Assembly (NCBI RefSeq): GCF_900101905.1
Contig: NZ_FNAJ01000014.1
Span: 62,001-126,000, forward strand
Source of the DNA: Myxococcus virescens
GTDB taxonomy: Bacteria; Myxococcota; Myxococcia; Myxococcales; Myxococcaceae
Length of the DNA: 64,000 nucleotides
Reading direction: 5' to 3'
This document shows positions 1-8,957 of the stretch, piece after piece; position 1 is the stretch's first letter; each line of letters opens with the position of its first letter. The position numbers were made by a program, and so were the translations under genes. Under the pieces are notes generated by a model that was given only the letters and a program-made list of their open reading frames with translations, searched no databases and was not told the origin of the DNA.

Positions 1-99
1 AGGGTCAGCGAGCCGGCGTTGAGGCCCTCGCGGTCAGGCGCGTGGCCCGCATTGCGCCGAGCGCCGCTCGCGCGGTCATCATCGCCCGGCCGCAACCCG
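1..99. other. window edge, possible partial frame
   Basis: A forward frame is open from the window edge to a TGA near 153, rich in Ala, Arg and Val. It would overlap the end of the reverse-strand phosphoesterase. It may be the tail of a gene that lies mostly outside the window, or chance openness in GC-rich DNA. Nothing in it is recognisable. Confidence 0.15.
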
Positions 100-1611
100 C
101 TACGGTTTCGTCGTGGTGCCCGAGTGGAAAGTGGCCCGCTTCTGGCTGACGTCTCGCATGTACTGCTCCGCTTCGGCGCGCGTCTGAATCGCGCGCACCC
201 GTGTGAGGATCGCCTGTCTCTCCGTGGGCGACGACAGCTCCAGGTCGGTACGCACCGCGAGGTGCAGGAAGCCTGGAAGATGGCCTTCGGTCACCAGGTC
301 GGTCGGAGCTGGGAGCGTCGTGGGCTTCGACTCCTGGTGCGGCATGGCCGCGGAGCCCTCCGGCCCCGGCAGGTACTCCGGGCAGTCCGTCCTTGGCGCG
401 GACAACGTGGCGAGCGAAAGCACGTTGTTCGCGTTCGCGTCACGCAGCGTCATCTGCGGAAGGCCAAAGGCGGCCTCGACTGTCGCCGGCACCGAGGCGT
501 GGTCGTACAGTCGATGGTCAATGACATTCCTGGCGATCCACGGCGAGATGACGACGGCGGGGACCCGGACACCGTATTGCTGGAAGGTGAATCCGTACTT
601 GTTGACAGACGAGGACATCTGCCACGTGTCGCAGGGCGCCGGCGCGGCGGGCGGTGTCACGTGGTCGTAGAAGCCACCGTGCTCGTCCCAGGTGACGATG
701 AGCAGGCTCTCGTTCCAGACAGGTGAGTTGCGAATCGCCTCGTAGGTGTCCTTGATGAGCTGCTCGCCATGCCGGACGTCGTCCCGCGGATGCTGCGAGT
801 TGCCCCCCGCGTAGGAGTCATTCACCACTTCGCCATAGTTCGGCTCGATGAAGGTATATTGGGCGACCGGGCGCTCACGGAGATCACTCGCGAAGCGCGA
901 GAACGGGCGAACGTCCCGGGCACGGACACCCGCGATGGCTTCCGTGATGCAGAGCCCTCCCGCCGAGTAGACCGCCGACTCAAGCTTCGGATGGGTGAGG
1001 AGCGAACCGCCCTCGAACCTGAAGCCACCGTCCAGATGCTCCTCCCATTCGAGGGTTTCCAACAGGCTGGGGCTGTGGTCGAGCCCGCCGGACGTCGCCG
1101 CGTTCACGAAGAACCGGTTGGGCCAGGTGGGCCCGGGCAGGGAGGAGAACCACTGGTCGCAGACGGCGAACTCCCGGGCGAGCGCGTTGAGCACCGGAAG
1201 CTGGTGAGGGGCATAGCACTTCATGAGCTCGCCCGGGTCGAACTGCCCGACCTTGGCCTGCTTCGCCGCGGCGGCATAGCTCTCGACGAAGCCTGACATC
1301 GTGATGGGGGGATACTTCGAGATGGGGGGCAGGGACTTTCCATCATGTGACGACCAGTCAATCCCCGTGAGCTGCAGGAGCACGTCCAGGAAGTCGTGAT
1401 GGGGTCCCACGGGCATCGAATAGTCCGCGGGACTGCTCACCGGGTACCGGACGCCGTTGAAGGTGTTGAACTCGTTTCCAGTCAGGCCGTTGAGCAGCGT
1501 GAACTTGCCGGTCGCCGCGTCGGTGCCCGAGATGCCCGAGAACCCCAACATATGGTCGAACGAACGATTCTCCATCATCAGAACAAAAACGTGTCGAATG
1601 GGCGTAGCCAT
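100..1611 (-). CDS. phosphoesterase (phospholipase C / acid phosphatase family)
   Basis: A 503-aa member of the PF04185-type phosphoesterase family, which hydrolyses phosphate esters (phospholipids or phosphomonoesters) using metal ions. The N-terminal block HVFVLMMENRSFDHMLGF carries the Glu-Asn pair typical of the active site. The later blocks LLIVTWDEHGGFYDHV and VRVPAVVISPWIA hold the conserved Asp/His residues. The ATG at 1611 is chosen because GAGGAG lies about 8 nt upstream and the family motif starts at residue 6; an upstream in-frame start adds only unrelated residues. There is no signal peptide, which is odd because many relatives are exported. The divergent neighbour is a broken paralogue. 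The exact substrate cannot be told from sequence. Confidence 0.9.
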   Translation of the reverse strand: MATPIRHVFVLMMENRSFDHMLGFSGISGTDAATGKFTLLNGLTGNEFNTFNGVRYPVSSPADYSMPVGPHHDFLDVLLQLTGIDWSSHDGKSLPPISKYPPITMSGFVESYAAAAKQAKVGQFDPGELMKCYAPHQLPVLNALAREFAVCDQWFSSLPGPTWPNRFFVNAATSGGLDHSPSLLETLEWEEHLDGGFRFEGGSLLTHPKLESAVYSAGGLCITEAIAGVRARDVRPFSRFASDLRERPVAQYTFIEPNYGEVVNDSYAGGNSQHPRDDVRHGEQLIKDTYEAIRNSPVWNESLLIVTWDEHGGFYDHVTPPAAPAPCDTWQMSSSVNKYGFTFQQYGVRVPAVVISPWIARNVIDHRLYDHASVPATVEAAFGLPQMTLRDANANNVLSLATLSAPRTDCPEYLPGPEGSAAMPHQESKPTTLPAPTDLVTEGHLPGFLHLAVRTDLELSSPTERQAILTRVRAIQTRAEAEQYMRDVSQKRATFHSGTTTKP

Positions 1612-1871
1612 GCGGAGGCTCCTCGCTGGGGTCTCCCATCGAATTGCCATTTCCACAAAGACACGTCAACACCACGCCAGCTCACCCTTCTCGCTTTCTG
1701 ATTGACGTGTCAGGAATGACGTCTGACGCACCAGTGATTGCGTTTGACACGTCAGAACCGCGGGCCAGCCTCCTTCCTCTTTGCCTCCTTCCCTCTGTGG
1801 AGCGACGGGCGAGGCATGAGGCATGAGGCATGCACTACCCAGCCCCCTTACCCATGCCCTGGGGATCCATC
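1612..1871. promoter_or_regulatory. divergent intergenic region with three TGACACGTCA-type sites
   Basis: The spacer between the two divergent phosphoesterase genes has GACACGTCA at 1660-1668, TGACGTGTCA at 1703-1712 (the reverse complement of TGACACGTCA) and TGACACGTCA at 1745-1754. A related TGACGTCTGACG follows the second copy. The spacing and orientation suggest operator sites for a dimeric regulator shared by the two promoters. The regulator is unknown and this is inference from repetition alone. Confidence 0.45.
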
Positions 1872-3630
1872 ATGAGAACCAAGTACCCGCGCGTCTTCGA
1901 TCATGTCCTCGTGATCATGCTTGAGAACCAGTACCGCAGCTACGTGATGCAGAATCCCTACTTCAAGTAGTTGGCGCAGCAGGGCATCTGCCTGAGCAAT
2001 TCCTTTGGTGTCATGCATCCCTCACAGACCAACTACATCCGCGAACATCCAGGGGAACAGTGCTCGATGGGCGCGTATCCAGGGCGAGAACGCCTTCTGG
2101 GAGGATATCAAGCACGGCACCTTGCCGAACTACGCCTGGTTCACGCCCAACATGTGGAATGACGGCCACTACCTCGAAGGCACACACGATGAGCCGGAGG
2201 AGCGCGCGCCTGCGCTTGTCGACCAGACCGCGAAGTGGCTCGAGTCGTTTCTGGGAGACCTGCGCTTCCCCGGGCCGAACTCGCTCCTGCCGCCCCGAAC
2301 GCTCGTGGTGATTACCTTCGACGAGGCGGACTTCAAGAAGTCCTATGAGAAGAAGACCTACGACCACGGGAACGTGGACCTGCTCGTCTATGACGGGCCC
2401 AATCAAATCTACACCGTGCTGCTGGGAGACATGATTCAGCCCGGCGAGCAGGCCGAGGGCTACAACCACTACAGCCTCTTGCGCACCATCGAGGAGAACT
2501 TCCAGCTGGGGACCCTGGAGAAGAATGACGCCTCCAGCAACTGGTTCCAGTTCCTCTGGAACAGACATTTCTGGTGGAAGGATGCGCCCCCCACGCCCGT
2601 CTCCGAGGCGGCCCACTTCGCGCTCGCGGAGTTCGCGAGGGTGCTCCATCTCGTGTACGCGACCCAGCAAGGCGAACTGCGCGTCCGCATGTCGGAGGCG
2701 TCCGGCTGGTCGGCGGAGCGCTCGCTCGGGGCCTCAGGGGGTGGAGCCCTGGCCCTCGCAGCCACGGCGGAGCGGCTGGTGCTCGCCTACGAGACGCGTG
2801 ACGGCACCCTCAACTCCCTCTCCTATCGGGTCGGCACCGGCTGGTCCGCGACGCCCACGCAGGTCGCCACCGGAGCGCGTGGCGCGCTGGCGCTCGCGGC
2901 CCTCTCGGATGGGAAGCGCCTCATGCTGACCTATCGGACCGCGGAGGGAGCGATTCAGTCGCGCATCCACGAGCGCGGGGCGTGGGGAGAGGAGGTTCGG
3001 GTACCCGGAGCCTCCACCGAGGGGCCCTTGACGCTGGGCGTCCTGGGGGCCTCGCTCTACCTCATCTACAAGCCCACCGGGGAAAGCACCTTGTCCGTGG
3101 TCTCGTACAACACCGCGCTCTTCAACGTGGTCCGCACTCCTGCTGACGAGCGGTTTCCAGGGGTGGACGAGAACACGACTCGGGATACCTGGTCTCCCAG
3201 TCAGTTCCCGGTCGCGGCCTTCACCCGCCATCCTGGCAAGGACAGCGGTGGCGAGCCGGAGCCTTGGAACAGGCCCTACAAGGCAGGCAGTCCCCTCGCC
3301 ATCGCGGAGCTGGCGGGAGTGCTCCACCTCGTCCACCCGGTGAGCTCCCATGTCTCGCTCATGACGGAGACCTTCTCCCTCAGCGGCATCATGACTCCCG
3401 CGAAGCCCGTGTCGTACAACACAACGGACTACGCATCCTTCAACGATGGCTTCGGCACCCTCGCGCAGGCGGGTTGGAGTCCGCAGACCCCCATCCCCGG
3501 CGCTCACTGCGCGCCAGGTGGGGGGCTCGCCATGGCACGGGTGGGCGATGAGCTCATTCTCGCGTTCCAGCCAGAGGCTGGAGGCGGAATCCACCTCCGC
3601 AAGGGCCGCTACCATTTGCTTCCGCTTTGA
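1872..3630 (+). pseudogene. broken phosphoesterase with C-terminal lectin-like repeats
   Basis: The frame starts well: ATG at 1872 with GGGGA upstream, then RVFDHVLVIMLENQ, the N-terminal motif of the phosphoesterase family. A TAG at 1968-1970 stops it. Beyond the stop the same frame still reads LAQQGICLSNSFGVMHPSQ, the next family block, and then homology jumps to another frame near 2037 (about ANIQGNSARWARIQGENAFW). Sequence normally found between these blocks seems missing, so there is a nonsense codon plus a frameshifting deletion. From about 2040 to 3630 the frame is intact: TFDEADF metal-site block, then from about 2590 several repeats of roughly 50 residues of the beta-propeller lectin kind (LHLVY, LVLAYETRDG, LMLTYRTAEG, LYLIYKPTG). 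The 3' part could still be expressed, but without the catalytic N-terminus. Confidence 0.75.
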
Positions 3631-3776
3631 GACGGGGGCAGAGGAGGAGCACGCGCACACGGGTGCTCCATCCAGACCCATCCGTGTCCACAGCCCCCGC
3701 GGGAGTGAGCTGCGTACACGGTCGCGGCCTCGGCCGCCGACCTGGCGTCACTGCTCTTTGCACAACACACGGAGCC

Positions 3777-4286
3777 TCAACGCCCCTCCTCGACCAGCTC
3801 GAAGCGGACCGCGAAGCTTCCGCTCTTGCCTGCCAACTTCTCGATTCCCGAGTCGATGCGGCCCAACCTGACGAGCCCGCTCGAGTACCCGAAGTCGCGA
3901 TAGAAAATCGCCAGGTTCCCCCACGGCGCATAGTAGGCAAGGTCGCCCACATCTGGATCCACACCGGCCGGCGTGGCGCTGGTGGAGAGCCGCTTCGGCA
4001 GGTCGCTCACCTTCTCCGTGCCAGCATAGTCCTTGAGCGTGAGGCTGAGCGGCAACAGCGAGACGAAGTCCCGGGTCGCCGCGTTGTCGTCCAAGGTGGC
4101 GGTCAAGACCGTGCCTTCTGCAACCAATCGAATCTTCACGGTGCCAATCCTTCGGGATGAACCGCCGGTGACGGCGGAAGGCGACTGTGTGGTCTCGCCA
4201 GCCGCCGCGTGGGCTGTCCCAGCACGCTCACAACTCGCCAGCAGGAGAACTGCTACCGGGAACGCTCGGGGCAATTGCCGATACAT
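3777..4286 (-). CDS. cyclophilin-like fold lipoprotein
   Basis: 169 aa. The N-terminus is a lipoprotein signal (hydrophobic stretch ending LLLASC). The body carries the compact cyclophilin-like domain (PF18050 type): VKIRLVAEGTVLTATLDDN, RDFVSLLPLSLTLKDYAGTE, KVSDLPKRLST, GDLAYYAPWGNLAIFYRDFG and LVRLGRIDSGIE. Members of this family are small stand-alone domains with no firmly assigned reaction, often beside oxidoreductases. It follows the alcohol dehydrogenase gene by 13 bp and is probably co-transcribed with it. The ATG at 4286 is chosen because it gives a proper signal peptide; the frame extends upstream only into the neighbouring gene. Confidence 0.8.
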   Translation of the reverse strand: MYRQLPRAFPVAVLLLASCERAGTAHAAAGETTQSPSAVTGGSSRRIGTVKIRLVAEGTVLTATLDDNAATRDFVSLLPLSLTLKDYAGTEKVSDLPKRLSTSATPAGVDPDVGDLAYYAPWGNLAIFYRDFGYSSGLVRLGRIDSGIEKLAGKSGSFAVRFELVEEGR

Positions 4287-4299
4287 GGGGCCTCCAAGC

Positions 4300-5316
4300 T
4301 CACGGCCGCAGGAGCGCCTTGATGGCGCGCCTTTCATCCATCGCACGGTACCCCTCAGCGACCTGCTCAAGAGGCAGCGTGAGGTCGAAGACCTTGCCGG
4401 GGTCGACCTTCCGGCTCCAAACGAGCTCAATCAGCTTCGGAAGGAAGCGGCGTACTGGAGCGGGACCGCCATGCAGATGGACGTGCGAGAAGAACAAGTT
4501 CTGGCCCTCGAGTGTCACGCCATGCGGCACGCCCACGTAGCTCACGAAGCCCCCGGGCCGCGTGGCGCCAATCGCCTGCAGCATCGACTCCTGCGTGCCC
4601 ACGCATTCGAGCACCGCGTCGGCGCCCACGCCCCGGGTGAGGTCCTTGATGCGCGCGACGCCCTCGTCCCCGCGCTCGGTCACGATGTCCGTCGCACCGT
4701 ACTCGAGCGCGAGCTTCTGCCGCGAGGTGTGCCGGCTCATCGCGATGATGCGCTCGGCGCCCATCTGCTTCGCGGAGAGGACAGCCAGGAGGCCCACAGC
4801 GCCATCGCCCACGACGGCGACCGTCATGCCGGGCTTCACGTTGGCGGCATCGGCCGCGAACCACCCGGTCCCGAACACGTCGGACGCCGCGAGCAAGCTC
4901 GGCACGAGGTCGGCAGGCGGCACCTCGGGAGTCGCGACGAGCGTCCCGTCGGCCAGGGGCACGCGGAGCCGAGGGGCCTGGGCGCCCCCCACCTGCTCAC
5001 GGTGCTGGCAGGACGTCTGGTAGCCCGCCTTGCAGTGAGGGCACGTGTTGTCGGACGCGAAGAACGAGCCAATGACGAACTGCCCCGGCTTGACCGAGGT
5101 GACGGCGCTGCCGACCTCCTCGACGATGCCGCAGTACTCGTGCCCCATCGGCGTCGGCTCGGTCACCGCCTGCACGCCCCGGTAAGGCCAGAGGTCCGAA
5201 CCGCAGACGCACGTGGCCGACAGGCGGATGACGGCGTCGGTCGGCGTGAGGATCTTCGGGTCGGCTCGCTCCTCGAAGCGGATGTCGCCGGGCTTGTGGA
5301 GGACGGTGGCTCGCAT
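4300..5316 (-). CDS. zinc-dependent alcohol dehydrogenase
   Basis: 338-aa medium-chain dehydrogenase/reductase that should oxidise an alcohol or reduce an aldehyde with NAD(P). The catalytic zinc site is Cys38 (CVCGSD) and His59-Glu60 (MGHEYCG). The Rossmann motif VVGDGAVGLLAV lies mid-protein. The structural-zinc loop has only three Cys (Cys92, Cys95, Cys103): the position of the first ligand is Asp89, so zinc binding there may be altered. It is divergent from a LysR regulator starting 141 bp away, the usual layout for a regulator and its target, and is followed closely by the cyclophilin-like lipoprotein. The substrate is not predictable. Confidence 0.88.
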   Translation of the reverse strand: MRATVLHKPGDIRFEERADPKILTPTDAVIRLSATCVCGSDLWPYRGVQAVTEPTPMGHEYCGIVEEVGSAVTSVKPGQFVIGSFFASDNTCPHCKAGYQTSCQHREQVGGAQAPRLRVPLADGTLVATPEVPPADLVPSLLAASDVFGTGWFAADAANVKPGMTVAVVGDGAVGLLAVLSAKQMGAERIIAMSRHTSRQKLALEYGATDIVTERGDEGVARIKDLTRGVGADAVLECVGTQESMLQAIGATRPGGFVSYVGVPHGVTLEGQNLFFSHVHLHGGPAPVRRFLPKLIELVWSRKVDPGKVFDLTLPLEQVAEGYRAMDERRAIKALLRP

Positions 5317-5457
5317 GGCAGGTCCTTTCTCGCGGTGCTCATTGAAAAGATGCCCACCGATAACCGTCGGGAGAAGGCGCTCCTCGCGAACAGGCCGTTA
5401 AGCAGCCGTTGACAATGCGCCCCCTGCGGCCGATGTAGTTTGCTGCGGGAGCAACCC
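5317..5457. promoter_or_regulatory. divergent promoter region of alcohol dehydrogenase and LysR genes
   Basis: A 141-bp spacer between divergent genes. It contains TTGACA at 5409-5414, which fits a -35 box for the LysR gene, but no good -10 at normal spacing. LysR proteins normally bind such spacers at T-N11-A sites; none is clear enough to name. Confidence 0.3.
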
Positions 5458-6387
5458 ATGAGTACGACTCTGTTTCCGCAACTCCAGGCGTTCCTTGCCG
5501 TCGCCCGAGCACGAAGCTTCAGCGGTGCCGCCCGAGAACTTGGGGTCTCACGCTCGGCGGTGAGTCAGAGCGTGCGCCAACTCGAGGAGGAGCTCCATGT
5601 GACGCTCGTTGCCCGCACGACGCGGAGTGTGGCGCTCACCGAAGCGGGAAAGCGCCTCGTCGAGTCCGCCGGCCCGGCCGTGGCGCAAGTACGGGCGGCG
5701 CTCACGGAGGCTACCGCGAAACCGGGGGAGGTCGCCGGACGCCTCCGACTGACCACTCCGCGGGCCGGGTTTGAGTTCGTGTTCAAGCCATTCCTCCCCA
5801 GGTTCCGTGAGCGCCATCCCAGCATCGAGCTCGAGCTCGTGTTTGAAGACCGGCGTGTCGACATCGTCAGGGAGGGGTTCGACGCCGGCATCCGGTTGAG
5901 CGAATACGTCGAGCGCGACATGGTCAGTCTGCGGCTGACGAGCGCCGTCCGCTTCATCGTCGTCGGCGCCCCGAACTACTTCGAGAAGCACGGGACTCCA
6001 GTGCGGCCCGAGGACCTCCTCCACCATGAGTGCCTGACGTTTCGCTCAGAGACGACAGGCGCGCTCTATGCCTGGGAGTTCGAACGAGGTCGCAAGACCT
6101 GGCGCGTGCCGGTCCGTGGCGGCGTGGTCACCAACAATGGCCATCTCTGCGTGGAGTGGGCGCTCCAGGGACTGGGGCTGGCCTACGCGTTCGAGCCTCT
6201 CGTGAGGACGCATCTGCGCGAGGGGCGGCTCATCCACGTGCTCGAACCGTATGCCGCGAGCGTGCCCGGCTTCTACCTGTACTACCCGAGTCGGTCTCAG
6301 CGCTCTCCTGCGCTCAAACTGTTTGTCGAAGCGATCCGCGAGTTCGCAGCAGAGCAGTTGTCGTTGGCGAGTTCCGAGAAGGCATAG
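5458..6387 (+). CDS. LysR-family transcriptional regulator
   Basis: 309 aa. The N-terminal winged helix-turn-helix (residues about 5-64) reads FLAVARARSFSGAARELGVSRSAVSQSVRQLEEELHVTL, the standard LysR signature. The rest is the effector-binding domain of the aminoevuensis-type two-lobed periplasmic-binding fold, with the GFDAGIRL segment typical of the large group next to oxidoreductase genes. The ATG at 5458 has GGGAG just upstream; an earlier in-frame start adds six residues without a ribosome site. It is divergent from the alcohol dehydrogenase and most likely controls it and its own gene; control of the downstream SDR is possible. Confidence 0.92.
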   Translation: MSTTLFPQLQAFLAVARARSFSGAARELGVSRSAVSQSVRQLEEELHVTLVARTTRSVALTEAGKRLVESAGPAVAQVRAALTEATAKPGEVAGRLRLTTPRAGFEFVFKPFLPRFRERHPSIELELVFEDRRVDIVREGFDAGIRLSEYVERDMVSLRLTSAVRFIVVGAPNYFEKHGTPVRPEDLLHHECLTFRSETTGALYAWEFERGRKTWRVPVRGGVVTNNGHLCVEWALQGLGLAYAFEPLVRTHLREGRLIHVLEPYAASVPGFYLYYPSRSQRSPALKLFVEAIREFAAEQLSLASSEKA

Positions 6388-6732
6388 CGCGCCCGTGAGG
6401 CGGGGCGACGATGCCTCCTGGCGTCGAGCCCGGCCACTGTCCAGCGCTGCTTAACGGCACGTCCATCCATGGGTGCCTAGTCCGCAGTCAACGTCGGCTG
6501 CAATGTAGTCCCCAAGCCGCCCGGCAGTGCATGCCCAAAGAGGTGAGCCGCATTGTCTGCCCGTCCGTCGACGGCGCGCCGAGCCTCTTCGACGCGGCAC
6601 GCGAGGAGGAGGGGCTGCATGCCCCGTCCAGGGCCTCAAGGGAGGCGCCGTCTGGCTGCGGTACCGGCTCAAGAACCCAGGATGCTGGCCGAGACACTGA
6701 CGGCAGCGCAGCAGAAAGGAAAGGAGAGCGTG
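6388..6732. other. gap without a recognisable gene
   Basis: About 345 bases between the LysR gene and the SDR gene. Several frames are open, as expected at this GC content, but none has a family motif with a ribosome site. The last bases hold the SDR ribosome site (AAGGAG at 6721). I see no repeat or clear hairpin. Confidence 0.4.
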
Positions 6733-7509
6733 ATGGTGACAGAGAGGCAACAGCGGTTCGCGGGCAGGGTCGCATTCGTGACAGGAGCGGCGAACGGAAT
6801 CGGGCGAGCGACGGCGCTGGCCTTCGCCCGAGAGGGAGCCAGGGTGGCGCTCGCCGACATCTCTGAGCGCGGGAACGAGGAGACGGCCCAGCTGCTCCGC
6901 GACCTCGGCGCGGAAGCGCTGACCGTCAAGTGCGACGTCACACGCGCGGAGGACGTGAAGCGCGCCCTGGAGACGACAATCGATGCGTTCGGACGTCTCG
7001 ACGCCGCGTTCAACAACGCCGGCGCCGAGCAGCCGCTCGCCAAGGCGGCCGACCTCACCGAAGACGCGTGGGACCGAATCCTTCACGTCAACCTTCGCAG
7101 TGTGTTCCTGTGCATGAAGTACGAAATCGCCCTGATGCTCCGGCAGGGCGGCGGCACCATCGTCAACACGTCCTCCGGGGCTGGCATCACGGCGGTTCGA
7201 GGGCAAGCCGCGTACACCGCCGCGAAGCATGGCGTCATCGGCCTGACGAAGGCGGCGGCGCTGGACTACGCCCCGTCGAACATCCGCATCAACGCGCTCT
7301 GCCCCGGCATCATCGACACACCGATGATGGAGCGTTTCAGTGGCGGCACCGCGGAAGGGAGAGCGCGCGTGATCGCTCAGGAGCCCATCGGGCGCATGGG
7401 CAAGCCTGAGGAGATCGCCGCTGCGGCCCTTTGGTTGTGCTCGGACGAGGCAGCATTCGTCGTGGGACACGCGATGGTCATCGACGGCGGTCAGACGGTC
7501 GGAATCTGA
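6733..7509 (+). CDS. SDR-family oxidoreductase
   Basis: 258-aa classical short-chain dehydrogenase/reductase. The dinucleotide site is [11 protein letters not shown] (residues about 16-26), the NNAG motif lies near residue 95, a Ser in SSGAG precedes the catalytic YTAAK pair (Tyr-x3-Lys), and PG follows. Asp in VALADIS after beta-2 suggests NAD(H) preference. The ATG at 6733 has AAGGAGA six bases upstream; a longer frame exists but has no ribosome site. It heads a same-strand run of four redox genes. The substrate is unknown. Confidence 0.9.
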   Translation: MVTERQQRFAGRVAFVTGAANGIGRATALAFAREGARVALADISERGNEETAQLLRDLGAEALTVKCDVTRAEDVKRALETTIDAFGRLDAAFNNAGAEQPLAKAADLTEDAWDRILHVNLRSVFLCMKYEIALMLRQGGGTIVNTSSGAGITAVRGQAAYTAAKHGVIGLTKAAALDYAPSNIRINALCPGIIDTPMMERFSGGTAEGRARVIAQEPIGRMGKPEEIAAAALWLCSDEAAFVVGHAMVIDGGQTVGI

Positions 7510-7583
7510 CGCAACCCCGGGTGCCGGCTCATGCCGCGGGTCGGCGCGAGTCCGGCTGGAACGCATACGGCAAGGAGAAAGGC

Positions 7584-8810
7584 ATGACCACCTCATCTGA
7601 CCGCAGCAAGCAGCATTCACCTGAGCGAAGGCGACTCCTCCTCGGGCTCGCCGCTGCACCGGTGGCGGCGTGCGCCGCAACTGGAACGGGAGCCAACCTG
7701 CGAGCGGAGACGACAGCGGGTGCGCCGGCTCCCGCGAGGCCGACCTCTGACACCGTGGGGCCGGGGCCCTTCCCCACCGAAGGCATGGCGGCCTACGCGC
7801 CGACTGGCCCGCTCAGGCCGATGCAGTTCCAGCGTCGCGCGCTCGGCCCCAGGGACGTCGCCATCAAGCTCCACTATTGCGGCGTGTGCCACTCCGACAT
7901 CCACACGGTCCGCGGCGATTGGGGACCGATTCAATACCCTCTCATCGTAGGCCACGAACTCGCTGGCGAGGTCGTCGCCGTGGGCTCGAGCGTCAGCAAG
8001 TTCCGCGTCGGCGCACGGGTCGGCGTCGGCACCATGGTCAACTCGTGCCGGCGCTGCGTCGAATGCGACGCCGGCCACGAGAACTATTGTCTGAACGGGA
8101 ACACACAGGCCTACGGCTCGAAGGACAGGGATGGCTCGACGACCCAAGGCGGCTATTCCACATTCGTCGTGGTGGACGAGGACTTTGTCATCAACATCCC
8201 GGACGCCATCGACCTCGCGGAGGCAGGACCTCTGTTGTGTGCCGGCATCACCGTGTACTCGCCCCTCCGTCGATGGGGCGTCTCGACGGGCAAGAAGGTC
8301 GCGATCATCGGCCTGGGCGGCCTCGGGCACCTGGCAGTGAAGCTCGCCAAGGCGCTGGGAGCGGAGATTACCGTGTTCACCACGTCGCCTGAAAAGATCG
8401 ACGATGCGAAGCGCTTCGGCGCCACCAACGTGGTCGTCAACCGCGACGGCGCAGACTTCTCCGCGCTCAGGCACTCCTTCGACTTCGCGCTCGACACGGT
8501 TCCCCAGCGGCACGATCTCAATCGCTTCGTCCCTCTCCTCAAGCGCGACGCGACATATTGCCGGGTCGGCGTGGGTAAGACGGTGGACACCCTCGACGTC
8601 GGCCAGATGAACCTGGTCTTGCTCCGCAACGCCATTGCCGGCTCGAACACGGGCGGCATTCGCGAGACGCAGGAGATGGTCGACTTCTGCGCGCGCAACA
8701 ACATCAAGCCAGACATCCAGAAAATCCCGATGACGGGCATCGACGACGCGTGGTCCAAGGTCGTCGCCAAGAAGGCTCGCTATCGCTACGTCATCGAAAT
8801 CAACGGCTGA
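7584..8810 (+). CDS. zinc alcohol dehydrogenase with Tat/lipoprotein-type leader
   Basis: 408 aa. The body is a cinnamyl-alcohol-dehydrogenase-type MDR enzyme: catalytic zinc ligands in CGVCHSD, VGHELAGE and LLCAGIT, a complete four-Cys structural zinc loop (C-x2-C-x2-C-x7-C, SCRRCVECDAGHENYC), and the nucleotide motif GLGGLGHLAVKLAKALGAE. Unusually, it begins with about 60 extra residues: ERRRLLLGLAAAPVAAC resembles a twin-arginine signal followed by a lipobox (Val27-Ala28-Ala29-Cys30), then a Pro/Ala linker. If real, this NAD(P)-type enzyme would be exported folded with its cofactor and anchored to a membrane. The ATG at 7584 has AAGGAG upstream, supporting translation of the leader. It is 74 bp after the SDR, likely the same operon. 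Confidence 0.87.
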   Translation: MTTSSDRSKQHSPERRRLLLGLAAAPVAACAATGTGANLRAETTAGAPAPARPTSDTVGPGPFPTEGMAAYAPTGPLRPMQFQRRALGPRDVAIKLHYCGVCHSDIHTVRGDWGPIQYPLIVGHELAGEVVAVGSSVSKFRVGARVGVGTMVNSCRRCVECDAGHENYCLNGNTQAYGSKDRDGSTTQGGYSTFVVVDEDFVINIPDAIDLAEAGPLLCAGITVYSPLRRWGVSTGKKVAIIGLGGLGHLAVKLAKALGAEITVFTTSPEKIDDAKRFGATNVVVNRDGADFSALRHSFDFALDTVPQRHDLNRFVPLLKRDATYCRVGVGKTVDTLDVGQMNLVLLRNAIAGSNTGGIRETQEMVDFCARNNIKPDIQKIPMTGIDDAWSKVVAKKARYRYVIEING

Positions 8811-8957
8811 ACCTCACCCGTTCGAGATGCGTCCGAAAATCTCGACCCCCTGTCGTCCCAGGCCGTTGTCAATGACTGCTCAACAGCCAGTCGGGCTCCA
8901 GACTCCCTGTGCATTGCCTTGCAATGCCTCATCGCATGATTCCCAGGAGGACTACCG

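Noticed and set aside
1968-1970. The TAG in the second phosphoesterase as a recoded (pyrrolysine) codon
   Set aside because: The frame is also shifted and sequence appears deleted just downstream, which points to decay rather than recoding.
5409-5438. TTGACA as part of a sigma-70 promoter for the LysR gene
   Set aside because: No -10 box with proper spacing, so only a weak mention was made.
6388-6732. A longer N-terminal extension of the SDR at 6733
   Set aside because: The extension is basic and unlike SDRs, and a good ribosome site lies just before 6733.
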